64,000 bases of DNA. Source: Dama dama (Eukaryota > Chordata > Mammalia > Artiodactyla > Cervidae). Positions 42,380 to 52,708 of the stretch are shown here, piece after piece; within the stretch, counting starts at the first letter, position 1, and each line of letters starts with the position of its first letter. The stretch spans positions 14,567,501 to 14,631,500 of the forward strand of contig NC_083692.1 of assembly GCF_033118175.1 (NCBI RefSeq), read 5' to 3'. The notes beneath the pieces were generated by a model. The model did no database searches. It worked only from the letters and a program-made list of their open reading frames with translations, and had not been told where the DNA came from. The position numbers and the translations under genes are program-made.

Positions 42380-42685
42380 CGTCCCACCCAGCTCACTAAT
42401 GCAGGCTCCAGATACCACAAGCACCCAGAAGAGCCTTTACCCACCAGAGGCTCGGCCTGAGCAGTCATGGACTGAGAAAGAAACAGACAGTGTGGTTCCC
42501 ATTGCGAGACTGGGGTTTCTGAGGCTCAGGATCTGGTTAGAGGATCCATCCTAAAAGACCCAAGTCTCCATCTCCCAGAAGTTGAAGGTGACTTGCTGAG
42601 CAGGCATCCGTGTCCTCAGCATGTACGAGACAAAAGAACACGGCTACAAAGAGGTCCCCAAGTTCTCTTTACCTAATTTTTATTC
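42380..42685. other. No recognised feature
   Basis: Unassigned. Confidence 0.5.
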
Positions 42686-42689
42686 CAAC

Positions 42690-42855
42690 GCCACCATTTA
42701 CCAACCCTGCAACCTCAGCAAGTCAGGTAATCTCTTCAAGTCCCACTTTTCTCCCCTCTGCAATGGGAATATCATTACTTAACACTTGCTCACTGCATCC
42801 TCACAACTGTATATGCAAAGCATTTAACATGGTTGCTGGCACATAGTCAAAGCTC
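42690..42855 (+). repeat. MIR SINE
   Basis: 'caacctcagcaagtcaggta', 'tctgcaatgggaatatcatt' and 'ttgctggcacatagtcaaag'. Confidence 0.65.
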
Positions 42856-43004
42856 CATCCATCTTAGTTGATGATAAAATAACAAGTTGCTTCATTCTTT
42901 TCCTTTTTGCCTTTAGAGGGGTTTGGATCCTTGATGCTATTCTGCTGACCTCAGATACTCTTCTAGGGCCCCATTTTTCTTGCCAAGCTTGCCCACCTCT
43001 TTGC

Positions 43005-43150
43005 TCTTGAATTTGCTACCTAACTTCTCTGAGCCTCGTTTCCTCATCTCCAAAGTGGGGGTATAAAGAAATGCTAATCCTGCGTTTACTTTAAAAGCCA
43101 ATGAGCTAGCCTATGTAGAGTGCCAAGCACAAGGCCTGCCACAGGGTCAC
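43005..43150 (+). repeat. MIR SINE
   Basis: 'ctctgagcctcgtttcctca' with 'gtgccaagcacaaggcctg'; a TAAA-rich stretch follows at 43156-43172. Confidence 0.65.
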
Positions 43151-43174
43151 TCAAAAAAATAAATAAATAAAAGA

Positions 43175-43785
43175 TACTAGAGAAGGTGAAGAGTGATGGC
43201 TTCTGCCCGCTTGAATCAAGGGTCAGCAAAGAGCCAACTCCATCTGCTCTGGCAGCCAAAGGGAAGAAAAGATGTCTCCTAGAGGCTCACAGGGAGCTGA
43301 AAATTCCAAATGTGGGGCCAGGGGAAGAGGCAGCCTTGCTTCCCCACCACCCCTCCTGGGGTGATGCTGAAGAATGCTGACTCCAGCCTGGGCCCCTCTC
43401 ACCAGCTCCCCATCCTCCTCACTCCATTTAGCTCTGGCAATCCAATTCCCTTTCTTCCACCCGGAAATCGATGTTTAATTAACACATTATTGGAAAAATA
43501 AACACAGTCTTCAATGGGACTGCAATGAAGCTAATGCAGCTCAGCTTGGGGGCCACAGACCATCTCCCGAGTGAGAAAAATCCTCTACTCCTATTCCCTG
43601 CTTCTCAACCAAGAAAAAAATTCCCCTTTCTCCCTGGAGTCCTCCAGCTGGGGAATCCCAACTTCCCTCCACTGTGTATCCTCCCTTCCAGTCTCTAGGC
43701 AGAGAGACCACCCATCCCATCTTATCCTTGGTCCTCAGACACTGATACAGGGGAAGGAAGGGAACCAGATGTCAGTGCATATATC
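43175..43785. other. No recognised feature
   Basis: Unassigned. Confidence 0.5.
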
Positions 43786-43787
43786 AT

Positions 43788-43993
43788 GGCTTCCCAGGTG
43801 GCTCAGATGGTAAAGAATCTGCCTGCAGTGCAGGAGACCCAGGTTTGATCCCTGGGTGGGGAAGATCCCCTGGAGAAGGAAATGGCAAACCACTCCAGTA
43901 TTCTTGCCTGGAGAATTCCATGGACAGGAGAACCCAGTGGGCTACCGTCCATGGGGTCGAAAACTGTTGGACATGACTGAGTGACTAACATGA
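43788..43993 (+). mobile_element. Bov-tA SINE, well preserved
   Basis: Full length with few changes from the pattern shared by the other copies: 'gaatctgcctgcagtgcagg', 'ggaaatggcaaaccactcc' and 'catgactgagtgactaacat'. Confidence 0.95.
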
Positions 43994-43994
43994 T

Positions 43995-44295
43995 TGCAGA
44001 AGGAGATACCTCCTTCAGGACTTCTTCAAGGTGTGGATAGGCCCATCTCCCCCTTCCCTCCAAACCAGAACCAGCACTCATCCAGCTGAGAGTTCAGTGG
44101 CCGTCTTCCCCTGGCTGGAGGAGGGAGAAGACCCAGGGGTGGCTGAGCAGGAGATGGGCCCCAGACGCCCTCTCCAGCCCCCAGACTCAGGGGCTGATCT
44201 GAACACCTCCTCCTGGGGAATTTCCTCCTCTGCCTCCCCTTTCAGACCTGCCAGCTCCCACCGCTTCTACTCCTGGGTTGAGCGTAGCGGGCAGG
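43995..44295. other. No recognised feature
   Basis: Unassigned; the 44031-44489 frame overlaps a MIR and is rejected as coding. Confidence 0.45.
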
Positions 44296-44299
44296 GCAA

Positions 44300-44450
44300 G
44301 GACTCCGAAACAGCAGGAATTTGGGGGTCAGACCCAAGCTTGGGTCAGAGGTCTGCGACTTCTCCCTGTGTGGTCTTAGACAAGCTATTTAACCCTCCTG
44401 ACCAACAGCCTCCTTGTCAGACAAACGAGGACACCACCCATTACAGGAAA
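44300..44450 (+). repeat. MIR SINE
   Basis: 'gggggtcagacccaagcttg', 'gtggtcttagacaagctatt' and 'taaccctcctgaccaac'. Confidence 0.6.
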
Positions 44451-44451
44451 T

Positions 44452-44890
44452 ACGGCAGACCACGATGCTCTGCCGAGAGCAGGTGCTAGCCGATTGTCCA
44501 CTCGCCGGAATCTCCCACTGGGGGCCAGCCCCCACTGCTAGGGCCAGGGCGAGTGTGGCCCATCAGGGATCAGGGCCACAGAGCAAAGCAGAGCCAGACA
44601 GGGTGCAGGTTCTCTGCCTTCTGCCTGCCCACCACCATCCCAAACAACCTAAGCTCCCTCCTCAGCTCCCTCTTCTGACCAAGGCAACTGAGTCACCACA
44701 GGAAACAGAGTCTCTAAAGGGCCATCAGAAAGACCCCCAGCAGCCTCCCATCCCTAAGCCTAACACGCCACTCAGCAGCAGCATCCTCACCAAGTCCCGG
44801 GTTGTGATCCAACAGCCCAGCAGGCAGCTCAGCTCCCTGAGGGGGTGGACCAGAGGACTGGCCCACAGATACATTGTGACCCAGTGTGAA
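44452..44890. other. No recognised feature
   Basis: Unassigned; the forward frame 44414-44965 is rejected as coding. Confidence 0.45.
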
Positions 44891-44894
44891 TATC

Positions 44895-45112
44895 AGAGCC
44901 AGGTCATTGGGTTTGAATGTGATCTCATCACTCCCTTCCTGCATGACCTTGCCCATGTTACCTAACTTATTTAGGGCTCAGTTTGTTTGCTTGTCATACC
45001 AAACTGTTAAGAGAACCCATCTTATAAAGTGGTGGGAAGATTAAGTGGGACAGTGCATGTCAAGTGCTTAGCAGAGTAACTGGCAAACAGGACTCAAACG
45101 TTGGCTAGCAGA
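44895..45112 (+). repeat. MIR SINE
   Basis: 'ttgggtttgaatgtgatctc', 'ctgcatgaccttgcccatg', 'gcttagcagagtaactggca'. Nearly full length. Confidence 0.7.
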
Positions 45113-45333
45113 AATAGTTGTAGTAACGGAGTTAGGTTAGTAGTCGTCATGTTTGTAGCAGTCAGGAAATTAAGGTCCTAATCCTCTAGAAATGGGGGAC
45201 AAGAGGAAGCACCTCTGGGAGAAGGCTCTTCTCCCAGGCACCTTCTTGCCCTAAAATTTGATTTCCCTTTCTGGCACACCTTTTCTCTATCTCAAGAACA
45301 GAAAGTGGGTGATGTCATCCCAAAGAAGGATGA

Positions 45334-45436
45334 CCATATATTTTATCATCCAAACCAGGACACTTTTGAGAGCTCATAATTACACTAGGACCAAGCCCTA
45401 AATGGGCCTGTCTCTACAAACCAGGGCAACTGGTCA
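45334..45436. mobile_element. Short MITE-like DNA transposon relic
   Basis: Bounded by 'atgaccatatattttatc' and 'aactggtcaccccat', whose ends are roughly inverted copies, with 'aaaccaggacacttttgaga' and 'ctaaatgggcctgtct' inside. Probably an old non-autonomous hAT-type element; family uncertain. Confidence 0.45.
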
Positions 45437-45559
45437 CCCCATCTCAAAGTCACACAAAAACAGCTTCTCACCCCGTCTCAAGGTCCTGGCAGAAGGTAAG
45501 GCTTCCCAGCTTCTCAGAATCTACTTTGCTCTGGTCTCCCATTCCCCAGCCCCAGAATA

Positions 45560-45597
45560 CACAGACAGACAGACAGACAGACACAGACACACACACA
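45560..45597. repeat. (CAGA)n/(CA)n simple repeat
   Basis: About five CAGA units followed by CA units. Confidence 0.85.
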
Positions 45598-45599
45598 AG

Positions 45600-46160
45600 C
45601 CTAGGATGTCTAACCCTTTCCTGAGTCGCGGTCAAGTCCAAGCCTAGGTTGGAGCACAGGGACTAGTAAGAGCCCTTGCCCTTCCATGACCTCACACTCT
45701 CCAGCCAGCCTCTGGAAACCAAAATGAAGCACAGTGAGGCTAGTGTCTGGGCCCACACCTCGCTTTCCTGAGAAGGGCTACAGCAGTCTGTGAGAAGGTC
45801 ACAAGCTGCCCGGTCTTTGGATCCAGACCTTGAACGGAGCCCCTGCTGCATCTGAGCATGACCACAATGGACAGGGCTACACGGGATTGAGGACCCAGAG
45901 CACTCCACTGGGGCCTCTTCCTCCAGCAAACTCAGGGCGTGACCTTGACCTGCACCCAGCAACTCTAATGACCTTGGAGTACAGCCCCCAGCCTCCCCCA
46001 GTCTCCTTCCAGCTCTGCGGGAAGAGTCGCCCCCCATCAAAGGCACACCTACTCCCCCCACCTCACAAGGCCCACCCCACTCTGACCAAGGAGGAAGGAA
46101 ACTCAGAGGGCACCTCAGGAAGCCGCCAGCACCATTCTCCTTGAGAAGGAGCCTGTGTCC
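45600..46160. other. No recognised feature
   Basis: Unassigned. The 223-residue reverse frame at 45663-46334 ends inside a MIR and lacks domain content. Confidence 0.5.
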
Positions 46161-46164
46161 CATA

Positions 46165-46322
46165 GACCCAGCATGGTGGTATAGAAGGAACATGGCCCGG
46201 ACAGCCAGAAAACCTGGATTCCAGCTTTGTCTCTCCATCAGACTTGGCATATGACTGTGGACAAGCCACTGAATGTCTCTAGGCCTCAGTTTTCTCATCT
46301 GTGTTGGAGAGTTCTGAATGAG
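46165..46322 (+). repeat. MIR SINE
   Basis: 'agaaggaacatggcccggac', 'gactgtggacaagccactga' and 'ggcctcagttttctcatctg'. Confidence 0.75.
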
Positions 46323-46349
46323 ACGGTGGCTCATCTCCCTTTTACTTCT

Positions 46350-46480
46350 AATAGTATAACAGAAGGGTCACAAGCTTGGGCTCTGGGATAAGAAAGATTT
46401 GAGTTCAAATCCCTGATTTTACTTTCTTATTTTATCTAAGTCTCAGTTTCCTCCTCTGTCAAAGGCAGGGTTTAACAGCA
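46350..46480 (+). repeat. Second MIR SINE in tandem
   Basis: 'caagcttgggctctgggata', 'gagttcaaatccctgatttt' and 'ctcagtttcctcctctgtca'. Confidence 0.75.
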
Positions 46481-46483
46481 CAG

Positions 46484-46626
46484 TCATTGCTCAGCATCTG
46501 TGGGGTACTGATTCCAGGATCCCTCCCAGATATCACAATCTGCTTTCTTACATAAAATGATGCAGCATGGTTGGCCCTCCATCTCCGAGGATGCAGAGCC
46601 CATGAATACACAGGGCCGACTATATA
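46484..46626. mobile_element. Tigger-like (TcMar) transposon relic
   Basis: 'ctgtggggtactgattccag' at one end and 'acacagggccgactatata' at the other match the terminal regions of a pogo/Tigger-type non-autonomous element. Internal sequence is shortened. Confidence 0.5.
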
Positions 46627-46639
46627 CTGCACTGGGCTG

Positions 46640-46980
46640 TGCGGAAAATTAACAGAGATACTGAATGTAAAAAAAAAAAAAGAAAAAAGAAACTTTTACA
46701 GAACTTGGTATATATTAAGCACATCAGATATGGTAGCCATATCACTACTATTACCGTTACTACAACTTGATGACGATGACCGACTATCATTAGTGGGACC
46801 GTGAAGGAGGCAGAGTCACTCAGCCAGGCCTGAAGAAGACCCTTCTATTGGGCTTGAACGTTGCACTTTACAATCCCTCTAGTAGATCTGGACTTGGAGA
46901 CAGGGACAGCCAGTGGCAACGTTCGGCTCTCCCAGAAGACAGGTTCCAAGGTTAGAACCCCCAACGCCAAATCCATATGG
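46640..46980. other. A-rich tract and unassigned sequence
   Basis: Poly-A/GAAA stretch at 46668-46690, then nothing I can assign. Confidence 0.45.
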
Positions 46981-46984
46981 TTCT

Positions 46985-47300
46985 TTCTGCCAATCAGCGA
47001 ATATTTGCTGAGCACCTACGACATGCCAGAAAATGTCCGAGGCACTGATAACACTGCAGTGAACCCAAAGAGACAAAGACCCTGACCTCACGGAGCCTGT
47101 TTCCAGGGGGAGACAGACAAGATTACCTTAACACTCGGCGGGTATTGGAGCATTAGGTGGTGAGTAGCTGATGAGAATTAAAGGCCAAGAAATGGGCTAG
47201 AAAGTGGCCAGGCAAGCGGGGATGGGGTTATTTCAGATGGCCCTCTAGGCAAGGCCTCTCGGAGGAGGACTCACTGGAGCAGAGCCCTGCGGAGCCCTGC
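46985..47300 (-). repeat. L2 LINE 3' region
   Basis: 'cgaatatttgctgagcacct', 'gaccctgacctcacggagcc', 'gggggagacagacaagatta' and 'caaggcctctcggaggagg' are the reverse L2 terminal order. Confidence 0.75.
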
Positions 47301-47301
47301 C

Positions 47302-48500
47302 CAGGCCCGGGACTGCCACCTGTGGCTGGCCCAGTCACACCTCGCCATCTGCAGAGCAGCCAGGGGTGTCCTCCAGGGTCAGAGCTGCGGCGAGACTTCG
47401 AGGTCCCTCCCCCAGCAGGTACGTGCTTGAGGGAGGCCGGGCCTGATGGCAGCAAGAACCGAGGCACCAGGCCTGCGAATTTCTCGGCAGTGAGCTTTGG
47501 AAGGGATGCTTTGACTTTTGCAAGGCTCCCATCCACACACGAGACTGATACAAGGGGAACGCAGCAGGGGGATCCCAAGAGCCTTCTCCTCTGGGTGTCT
47601 GGCCCAAGAATCCACCCCCGAGTCATCATCCTACCCCTCATTTGTCCCCTTTCTCCGGCAATGACGTAACCCTTTCTCCCTACTGGCTCAAGGTCAGCCC
47701 TGGCGAGGGAGAAGGGACGTAGGAAACGTCCGATGATCAGCATTTTGCTCCAAGGATTTTTTTTTTCTCTCTCTCTTAGGAAAAATGTTTTCCCATCTCA
47801 TATATAATTGCTAATAAAGAGGGACACACCTTTAGCCAAAGGAAAAGGGAAAATGGCGTCTGGTAGTCAAGGCAGCCGGAGCCCAGGAACCTACGGGGTG
47901 AGGGGGTGCTCAGATGCCATCCCGGCCGAGGGCGACTGCAGCTCTTTGGGGCTGCAGCCTCCGACAAGGCCGAGCCGCCCAAGGGTGGCTGGGCAGGGCC
48001 AATCTCTGGGCTCTGTCCGGGGCTCCTGAGGTGGCGAGGGAAACCCTCAATTTCACCCACCTCGTCCCTTGCCACACACCCCCCACTTCGGCATCCGCCC
48101 ACCCGTCATCCACGATCACACCCACCCACGGGCTTGCTCCGGGGAGCCGGGCTGGCTCACGAGGCTTCCCGCCGGAGACGGAGCGCCTTCTCCCCCTCCA
48201 GTCTTCTCAACTCCCTGGAACACTCCGTCGCCCTGTCTCCCCCACCGAGCACCTCGGCTCTCTGCCGTCCTCCCCACGAGTGAGGGTCAGGGAGCGTCAC
48301 CCCCACACCGCCCCAGAGCCAGGCGCACGTCCACGTCCCACAAGCACACTCATGCAGCACAAACAGGCAGGCAGCCCCCCGCTCCAACTGCATGTTGACA
48401 ATCCAGGTTGTCCAATTGGAGGCACACGGGGCATCACCCCTCCAGCGCCACCCACCCACACCCCAGCCGCGAGGCCACACAAAGGCCACCCAGAAATTTA
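47302..48500. other. GC-rich, repeat-free segment
   Basis: About 1.2 kb of GC-rich sequence with moderate CpG density and no recognised repeat, about 4-5 kb inside the presumed first intron. Long overlapping frames on both strands reflect low stop-codon frequency in GC-rich DNA. Possibly regulatory; nothing definite. Confidence 0.4.
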
Positions 48501-48624
48501 AGACCAGACATCATCGGGGAGAGTGAGAGCTGGGTAGGACAAAGACATCACTCCAGCCTCTCAACGAACCACGACAACCCTGGGAGATTCTGCAGTGCCC
48601 TCTGGCTTGACACAGCCCACCGAG

Positions 48625-48700
48625 CAGAGCTGTGTGTTGGGGTGTGTGTGTGGGAGCATGCACATGTGTGTGTGGAGATGGGGGGGGGGGGTGCATCTGT
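48625..48700. repeat. GT-rich and poly-G low-complexity tract
   Basis: Interrupted TG units followed by about ten G residues at 48680-48690. Confidence 0.8.
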
Positions 48701-48777
48701 GTCTCTATTGTCCAGGCATCAAATCTCCCCAGAGGTAACCCAGTCCAGACTCTGCTTTCCCCGGGTAACCTTCCTCC

Positions 48778-48870
48778 AGTGTGCTGCAAACATATATTAC
48801 ACGGATGGTTAAATTGGATCATTATCACCGGGTGCTTATTTGGCAAAAGGGGGAAAAAAAAAAAAAAACC
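48778..48870. promoter_or_regulatory. Candidate conserved non-coding block A
   Basis: AT-rich island in GC-rich surroundings with 'catatattacacggatggtt', 'aaattggatcattatcaccg' and then a poly-A. No repeat family fits, and such composition is usual for vertebrate intronic enhancers. Conservation is inferred from style only. Confidence 0.3.
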
Positions 48871-48879
48871 ATTAATGTC

Positions 48880-49145
48880 ATCTACCCCCATTCCAATCCT
48901 CCTCCTATGAAGTCCCCTCCCCCAAAGACTCTCCAACATGCTAATCCCATGAACTGCGACACACCACAGTTTTGGGGAAAGCAGGCTGGCGAGAAGAAAG
49001 CAGAGGGCGGTGTGGGGAGAAGACGGGGGTACCGCGACTGCGTCTCCCGTATGAAGACGGGTGGAGAGAAGCCATGGTGGACGTAGGGGTGGGGAGAGCT
49101 GGAAAACCAAACGGAACCAAGCCCTCAATCGCCTGAGACTGTGGG
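48880..49145. other. No recognised feature
   Basis: Unassigned G-rich/A-rich sequence. Confidence 0.45.
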
Positions 49146-49148
49146 AGA

Positions 49149-49149
<1 letters not shown>

Positions 49150-49180
<31 letters not shown>
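49150..49180. repeat. (GT)n microsatellite
   Basis: About fifteen GT units in a wider TG-rich stretch to 49208. Confidence 0.9.
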
Positions 49181-49182
<2 letters not shown>

Positions 49183-49288
49183 AAGAGCGTGTGCAAAGTG
49201 CGTGTGTAGATGTGCCGACTTAGCGCTCCTATCAGAAGGCTGCATCCGTGTGGCATGTAGGAAAGGCCATCGCACCACTGTTGTGTTG

Positions 49289-49301
49289 CAAAAAAAAAAA
49301 A
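49289..49301. repeat. Poly-A run
   Basis: About a dozen A residues; no SINE is attached to it. Confidence 0.8.
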
Positions 49302-49479
49302 AGAGCCGCAGAGCCATCAGAATCAGAATTTTCTCATCCAGGCAGAAAGGACTCCAGGAAAGGGGGGAGGGGGTACATGGGGGTAGGGGAGAGCGGGTGT
49401 GTGCAAATGGAAGCAAGAGAATGGCAGACCTGGGGGAGGACGGAGGGGGACATTGGTGGTAGGGTGGAAAAAATTGCAC

Positions 49480-49516
49480 GCACACAGAGATACACACAGA
49501 CACACACACACATACA
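49480..49516. repeat. Interrupted (CA)n repeat
   Basis: CACA units broken by GA and TA, opposite in sense to the GT repeat 300 bases away. Confidence 0.85.
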
Positions 49517-49619
49517 ATGCCCAAACGCCAACCCCACCGCTCCACTGTGCATCCGAGACTGACGACCCGTCCCCCATCCCTCCGCTGCCTCTCTGCGCCC
49601 CCAAAGCTGATGCCGATGG

Positions 49620-49800
49620 GTTTCCGTATCTCAGTTTTGCAGCAGTGGGCTAATTACAACCAAGCCCCCTCACCAAATTAACCCCTCCCCTCCTTCTCCT
49701 TTTTTCTCTAAAAGGCCAATTGAAGAATAATGTGTTTTTAGAGATAATGGATTTTTTTCCCCCCAAGGAGCGAGAGAAAGGGGGATACAGGACAGAAATT
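49620..49800. promoter_or_regulatory. Candidate conserved non-coding block B
   Basis: Carries 'gggctaattacaaccaagc', 'accaaattaacccctcc', 'aaaggccaattgaagaataa' and 'gagataatggattt'. These include homeodomain-like TAATTA/ATTAAC words and a CCAAT-like CCAATTG. It is repeat-free and lies about 2.6 kb inside the presumed first intron. Confidence 0.35.
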
Positions 49801-49804
49801 CTGC

Positions 49805-51665
49805 CAACCGGTGACTTCCGAGCTCACCTCTGTCTCTCCTCATGTTCCCATTTGCTGTAGCATCTCATCTACCATTTTCCAACCATCCCCTTATCCCCCA
49901 CCACCCAAAAGAAAAGACCTTCCTACCATGCACATCGACAAATACATCAACCGCCACCCAATCTCAGTAGCCGATCTCAAAACCCCAAGCCTCAAACCAC
50001 CTCGATACATCCTTTCCCTTATATAAGCAGCAAATCATCAACATATTCAGTAGAAACGCAGCATTAAAATCAACGAGAAAAGGAGGCCAGCCCTCCGTCA
50101 ACCCCCTAATAATGAATAACAGGGAGCTACCAGAGAAGCAAAGACGTAGTTGTCTCTCAAAATCCAGAATCCTTTTGATTTCTGGCCCCCCCTCATCTTA
50201 AGCAATTTTGGAAAATTATTATTTCACTAGAAAGGGCTGGAAAACTCCAGAAAAGGGCATTCGCACAGTCCAGTTGTTGTTTTTTTTTTAAATTAACCCA
50301 GCCCTGTTGCTCACTTTAATAGCGAACTTCCAGCGTCCAGCCTTTTTCCCCTCTTCCAGAAGGAAGACTGACTCGCCAGATGAACCTCAGGCTGCAGAAA
50401 ATGGGCCAAGAGCCCTTACTCTCCACTCCCCAACCAAGGAAAAAAAAAAAATCAAACAATAGGAATGTCTCTGCACAACCAGCACCCATCTGAAATATCG
50501 TTCGCCCCAATATGACTTAGGCAGATTAAGCCAGAAGATTAAAAAAAAAAAAAAGAAAAGCCAGCCTTGCTATGTCTCTCCCTCTCTCCCCTCCATCCTT
50601 CAGCCACGTACCCAGTAGCCCTTAGGTAAACTTGCCCATCATAACCAGCAGGACCATTTTAACTTGAAAGGCGACGCAGAAGCCCTTGGACGATGAAGGG
50701 AGGCTCTACCCAGAACAGCAAATTCATAAAGGGCTAGTTCTTCGGGCTCCCCAGACCTAACCTCCAGGTGCCCCCAGATAGACTATCCTGGGTACTAAGT
50801 CACCCAGCGCACTGGGAGTTCAAATTTCCATTGGAACCTTCATCACAAAGGCAAACGGTCATCTGACCCCCAAAACTACACAGTCCCCCAGGTGTGACAA
50901 GGAGCATCGCTCTCCCTCCAGGGCCATCCACAGGACCCAGGGCAAAGAAGAATTAAGAATGTTAGGGTGGATCGTGGGGGTAAAAGAAAACTATCTCCCC
51001 AAGCGGGAATGACCGGAGCAAGACGGAAAATGACAGTTCCCCTTTTCCCAGTTCTCCTAGTTGGTCCGACTCTGTCTTGCTCCATCCTAGCCTAGCACTC
51101 TCTGGGTGATCTCTGACCTTTGTATTTAAAGAAAAAAAAAATTTTTTAATAATAATCAGAGAAGAGGAATCCTACTTTACCTAAACCCCAGTAATGGTTA
51201 TCAAAAATATAATTTTCGCACTGCATGACAATATTTCTACATCCAAATCCAAAGAAGAATGCATTTAATGGAGGAAGGGAGAAAATTATTTTTTTTAACA
51301 AGTAATCACAGGGTAAGTCACCTGCAAAGCAGGCGAGCCCATAGGCTGGTATTACATCACTGGCCTAGGAAGGGATAGGGGGTTGGGGGGGAGCAGATTT
51401 TTTTTCCCTTGTCATCAGGATGATGTTTCTAGAGCAGCTAAGTTTTGTGGTTAAAAAAAAAGAGAGAGGGAAAGACCTAAAACTCTGGGTACAACACAAT
51501 GCCTAGTAAAAAATACATCGAACCAGCCTTTAAGGTCACTGAGAGCTTGCAAAACCCACAGTGCTTACACGGAGTGGAAGTTTTCAGGCAAGCCTGCTAC
51601 TAAATCATTAATATAAACAAATGGAAGGCAGAGGAGGAAGATTCCCTTGTAACTGATCCAAACAG
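49805..51665. other. Presumed intronic sequence without repeats
   Basis: About 1.9 kb free of recognised interspersed repeats, with several poly-A/T runs (near 50281, 50443, 50540, 51132, 51290, 51455). The absence of SINEs here contrasts with the rest of the window. Confidence 0.45.
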
Positions 51666-51670
51666 GAGTG

Positions 51671-51706
51671 CGCACACACACACACACACACATACACACA
51701 CACACT
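51671..51706. repeat. (CA)n microsatellite
   Basis: Two CA blocks separated by one TA. Confidence 0.9.
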
Positions 51707-51814
51707 CCCTATTTCACCTTCTGTGAGTATGCCCACCTCCACAACAAAATAACAGGGCTCCAGCCTGAATCTTCCTACTCAGGATCTACCTCCTCACACC
51801 CCTTCCAAAAAATA

Positions 51815-51836
51815 TCACACACACACACACACACAC
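51815..51836. repeat. (CA)n microsatellite
   Basis: About eleven CA units. Confidence 0.9.
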
Positions 51837-51949
51837 CCTTCAATTCCTCAACAGCTAGGGAAATCCCTGTCTCAATTCAATTTTGTCTTCTTGTGATCCT
51901 CAGAGCTTCCCTTCTTCTCTTTCTCATTTGATCTAGCCCCTTCCCCAGA

Positions 51950-51971
51950 AAATAATAATAATAATAATAAC
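51950..51971. repeat. (AAT)n trinucleotide repeat
   Basis: About seven AAT units. Confidence 0.85.
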
Positions 51972-51974
51972 AGG

Positions 51975-52358
51975 GGGTGGTCATAAAATGCAAAAAAAAA
52001 AAAAAAGAGTACCTGCCCAAAATGAAGTGATAGGTACACATCATTTCAGACTAACAATCCATGCAAATAGGAGAAAGACTTTTCAAAAGATTAAAAATCT
52101 AAAACATTCTCTGACTTTTTCAACATCTGGAGCCAAAAGACCCAACTTCCAGGAGAAACAGAAGGAAAAGAAAGGCAGTTGAAAAGCCATTCCCATGGTC
52201 AGCCAAGGCTCTCCGATCCAGCCTTCAAAAAAAAAAATCTAGGTTGGTCGCTCCCAACTGAAAACTTCTACCCTCTCAGGAGCAACCTCTTCCCAGAACG
52301 AACAAGAAGCTTGAGTTGTTTCACATCCTTGCCTGCCTTCCTCGCCCCCCGAGATCTT
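51975..52358. other. Start of the presumed first intron
   Basis: Leftward of the splice donor. Poly-A runs at 51992 and 52225; no repeat recognised. Confidence 0.45.
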
Positions 52359-52363
52359 ACCTT
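52355..52363 (-). other. Splice donor, AAG|GTAAGA
   Basis: On the minus strand the exon ends ...GGGAAAG (last base 52361) and the intron starts GTAAGATC (52360 downward). This matches the U1 consensus at eight of nine usual positions. Confidence 0.65.
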
Positions 52364-52708
52364 TCCCGTTGGACAGAAGATTTGGGGTCTGTCTGTCTGT
52401 CTGTCTGATGTTTAATCAACTGAGTTTGCTGGGTATGTTTCCTCTTTGGGGAGGCTCAAATTCCGGAATCTTTCTGTCTCCTTTCTCTTTCTCTCTCTCT
52501 TTGGGAAGGAGTGGCGGGGAAGAAGGGAGGGGGTGTTGGAGGTGCAAAAAGCAGGTCCTCGGTGGCTGGAGATGCTGGCGGCTGCGAGGGGGAGGACACG
52601 CTCGCCTCTCCCTCTCAGTGAGTTGCGCGAGCGGAGATGTGTAGGGCTGCGCTCTGAGCCTGAGACTGCCGGAGGAGCCCAGGAATTTCACGCTCTCCAG
52701 AGCCGGCC
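52361..52708 (-). other. Presumed non-coding first exon (5' UTR)
   Basis: About 350 bases on the minus strand between a TTTAAA box and a consensus donor. No ATG occurs in it on that strand; the only nearby one, at 52733-52735, would lie upstream of the start. GC-rich with purine-rich GAGA tracts toward the 3' side, as in many vertebrate 5' UTRs. The downstream coding exon is not in view, so the gene is unidentified. An alternative is a long non-coding RNA. Start site estimated from the TATA-like box, uncertain by about 20 bases. Confidence 0.5.
52387..52406 (-). repeat. (GTCT)n / (AGAC)n repeat in the presumed 5' UTR
   Basis: Five tetranucleotide units, read AGAC in the sense of the presumed transcript, close to the donor. 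Confidence 0.8.

Noticed and set aside
43788..43993. A complete target duplication for this SINE
   Set aside because: The flanks 'atatcatg' and 'aacatgattg' share only CATG-like words, too short to count.
44414..44965. A 183-residue plus-strand open frame
   Set aside because: Starts in one MIR and ends in another.
45663..46334. A 223-residue minus-strand open frame
   Set aside because: Overlaps a MIR and conflicts with equally long frames on the other strand; composition looks random.
48511..49545. A 344-residue minus-strand open frame
   Set aside because: It crosses the GT, CA and poly-A tracts, giving Cys/Val and His/Thr runs, and has no recognisable domain. GC-rich and simple-repeat DNA lacks stops.
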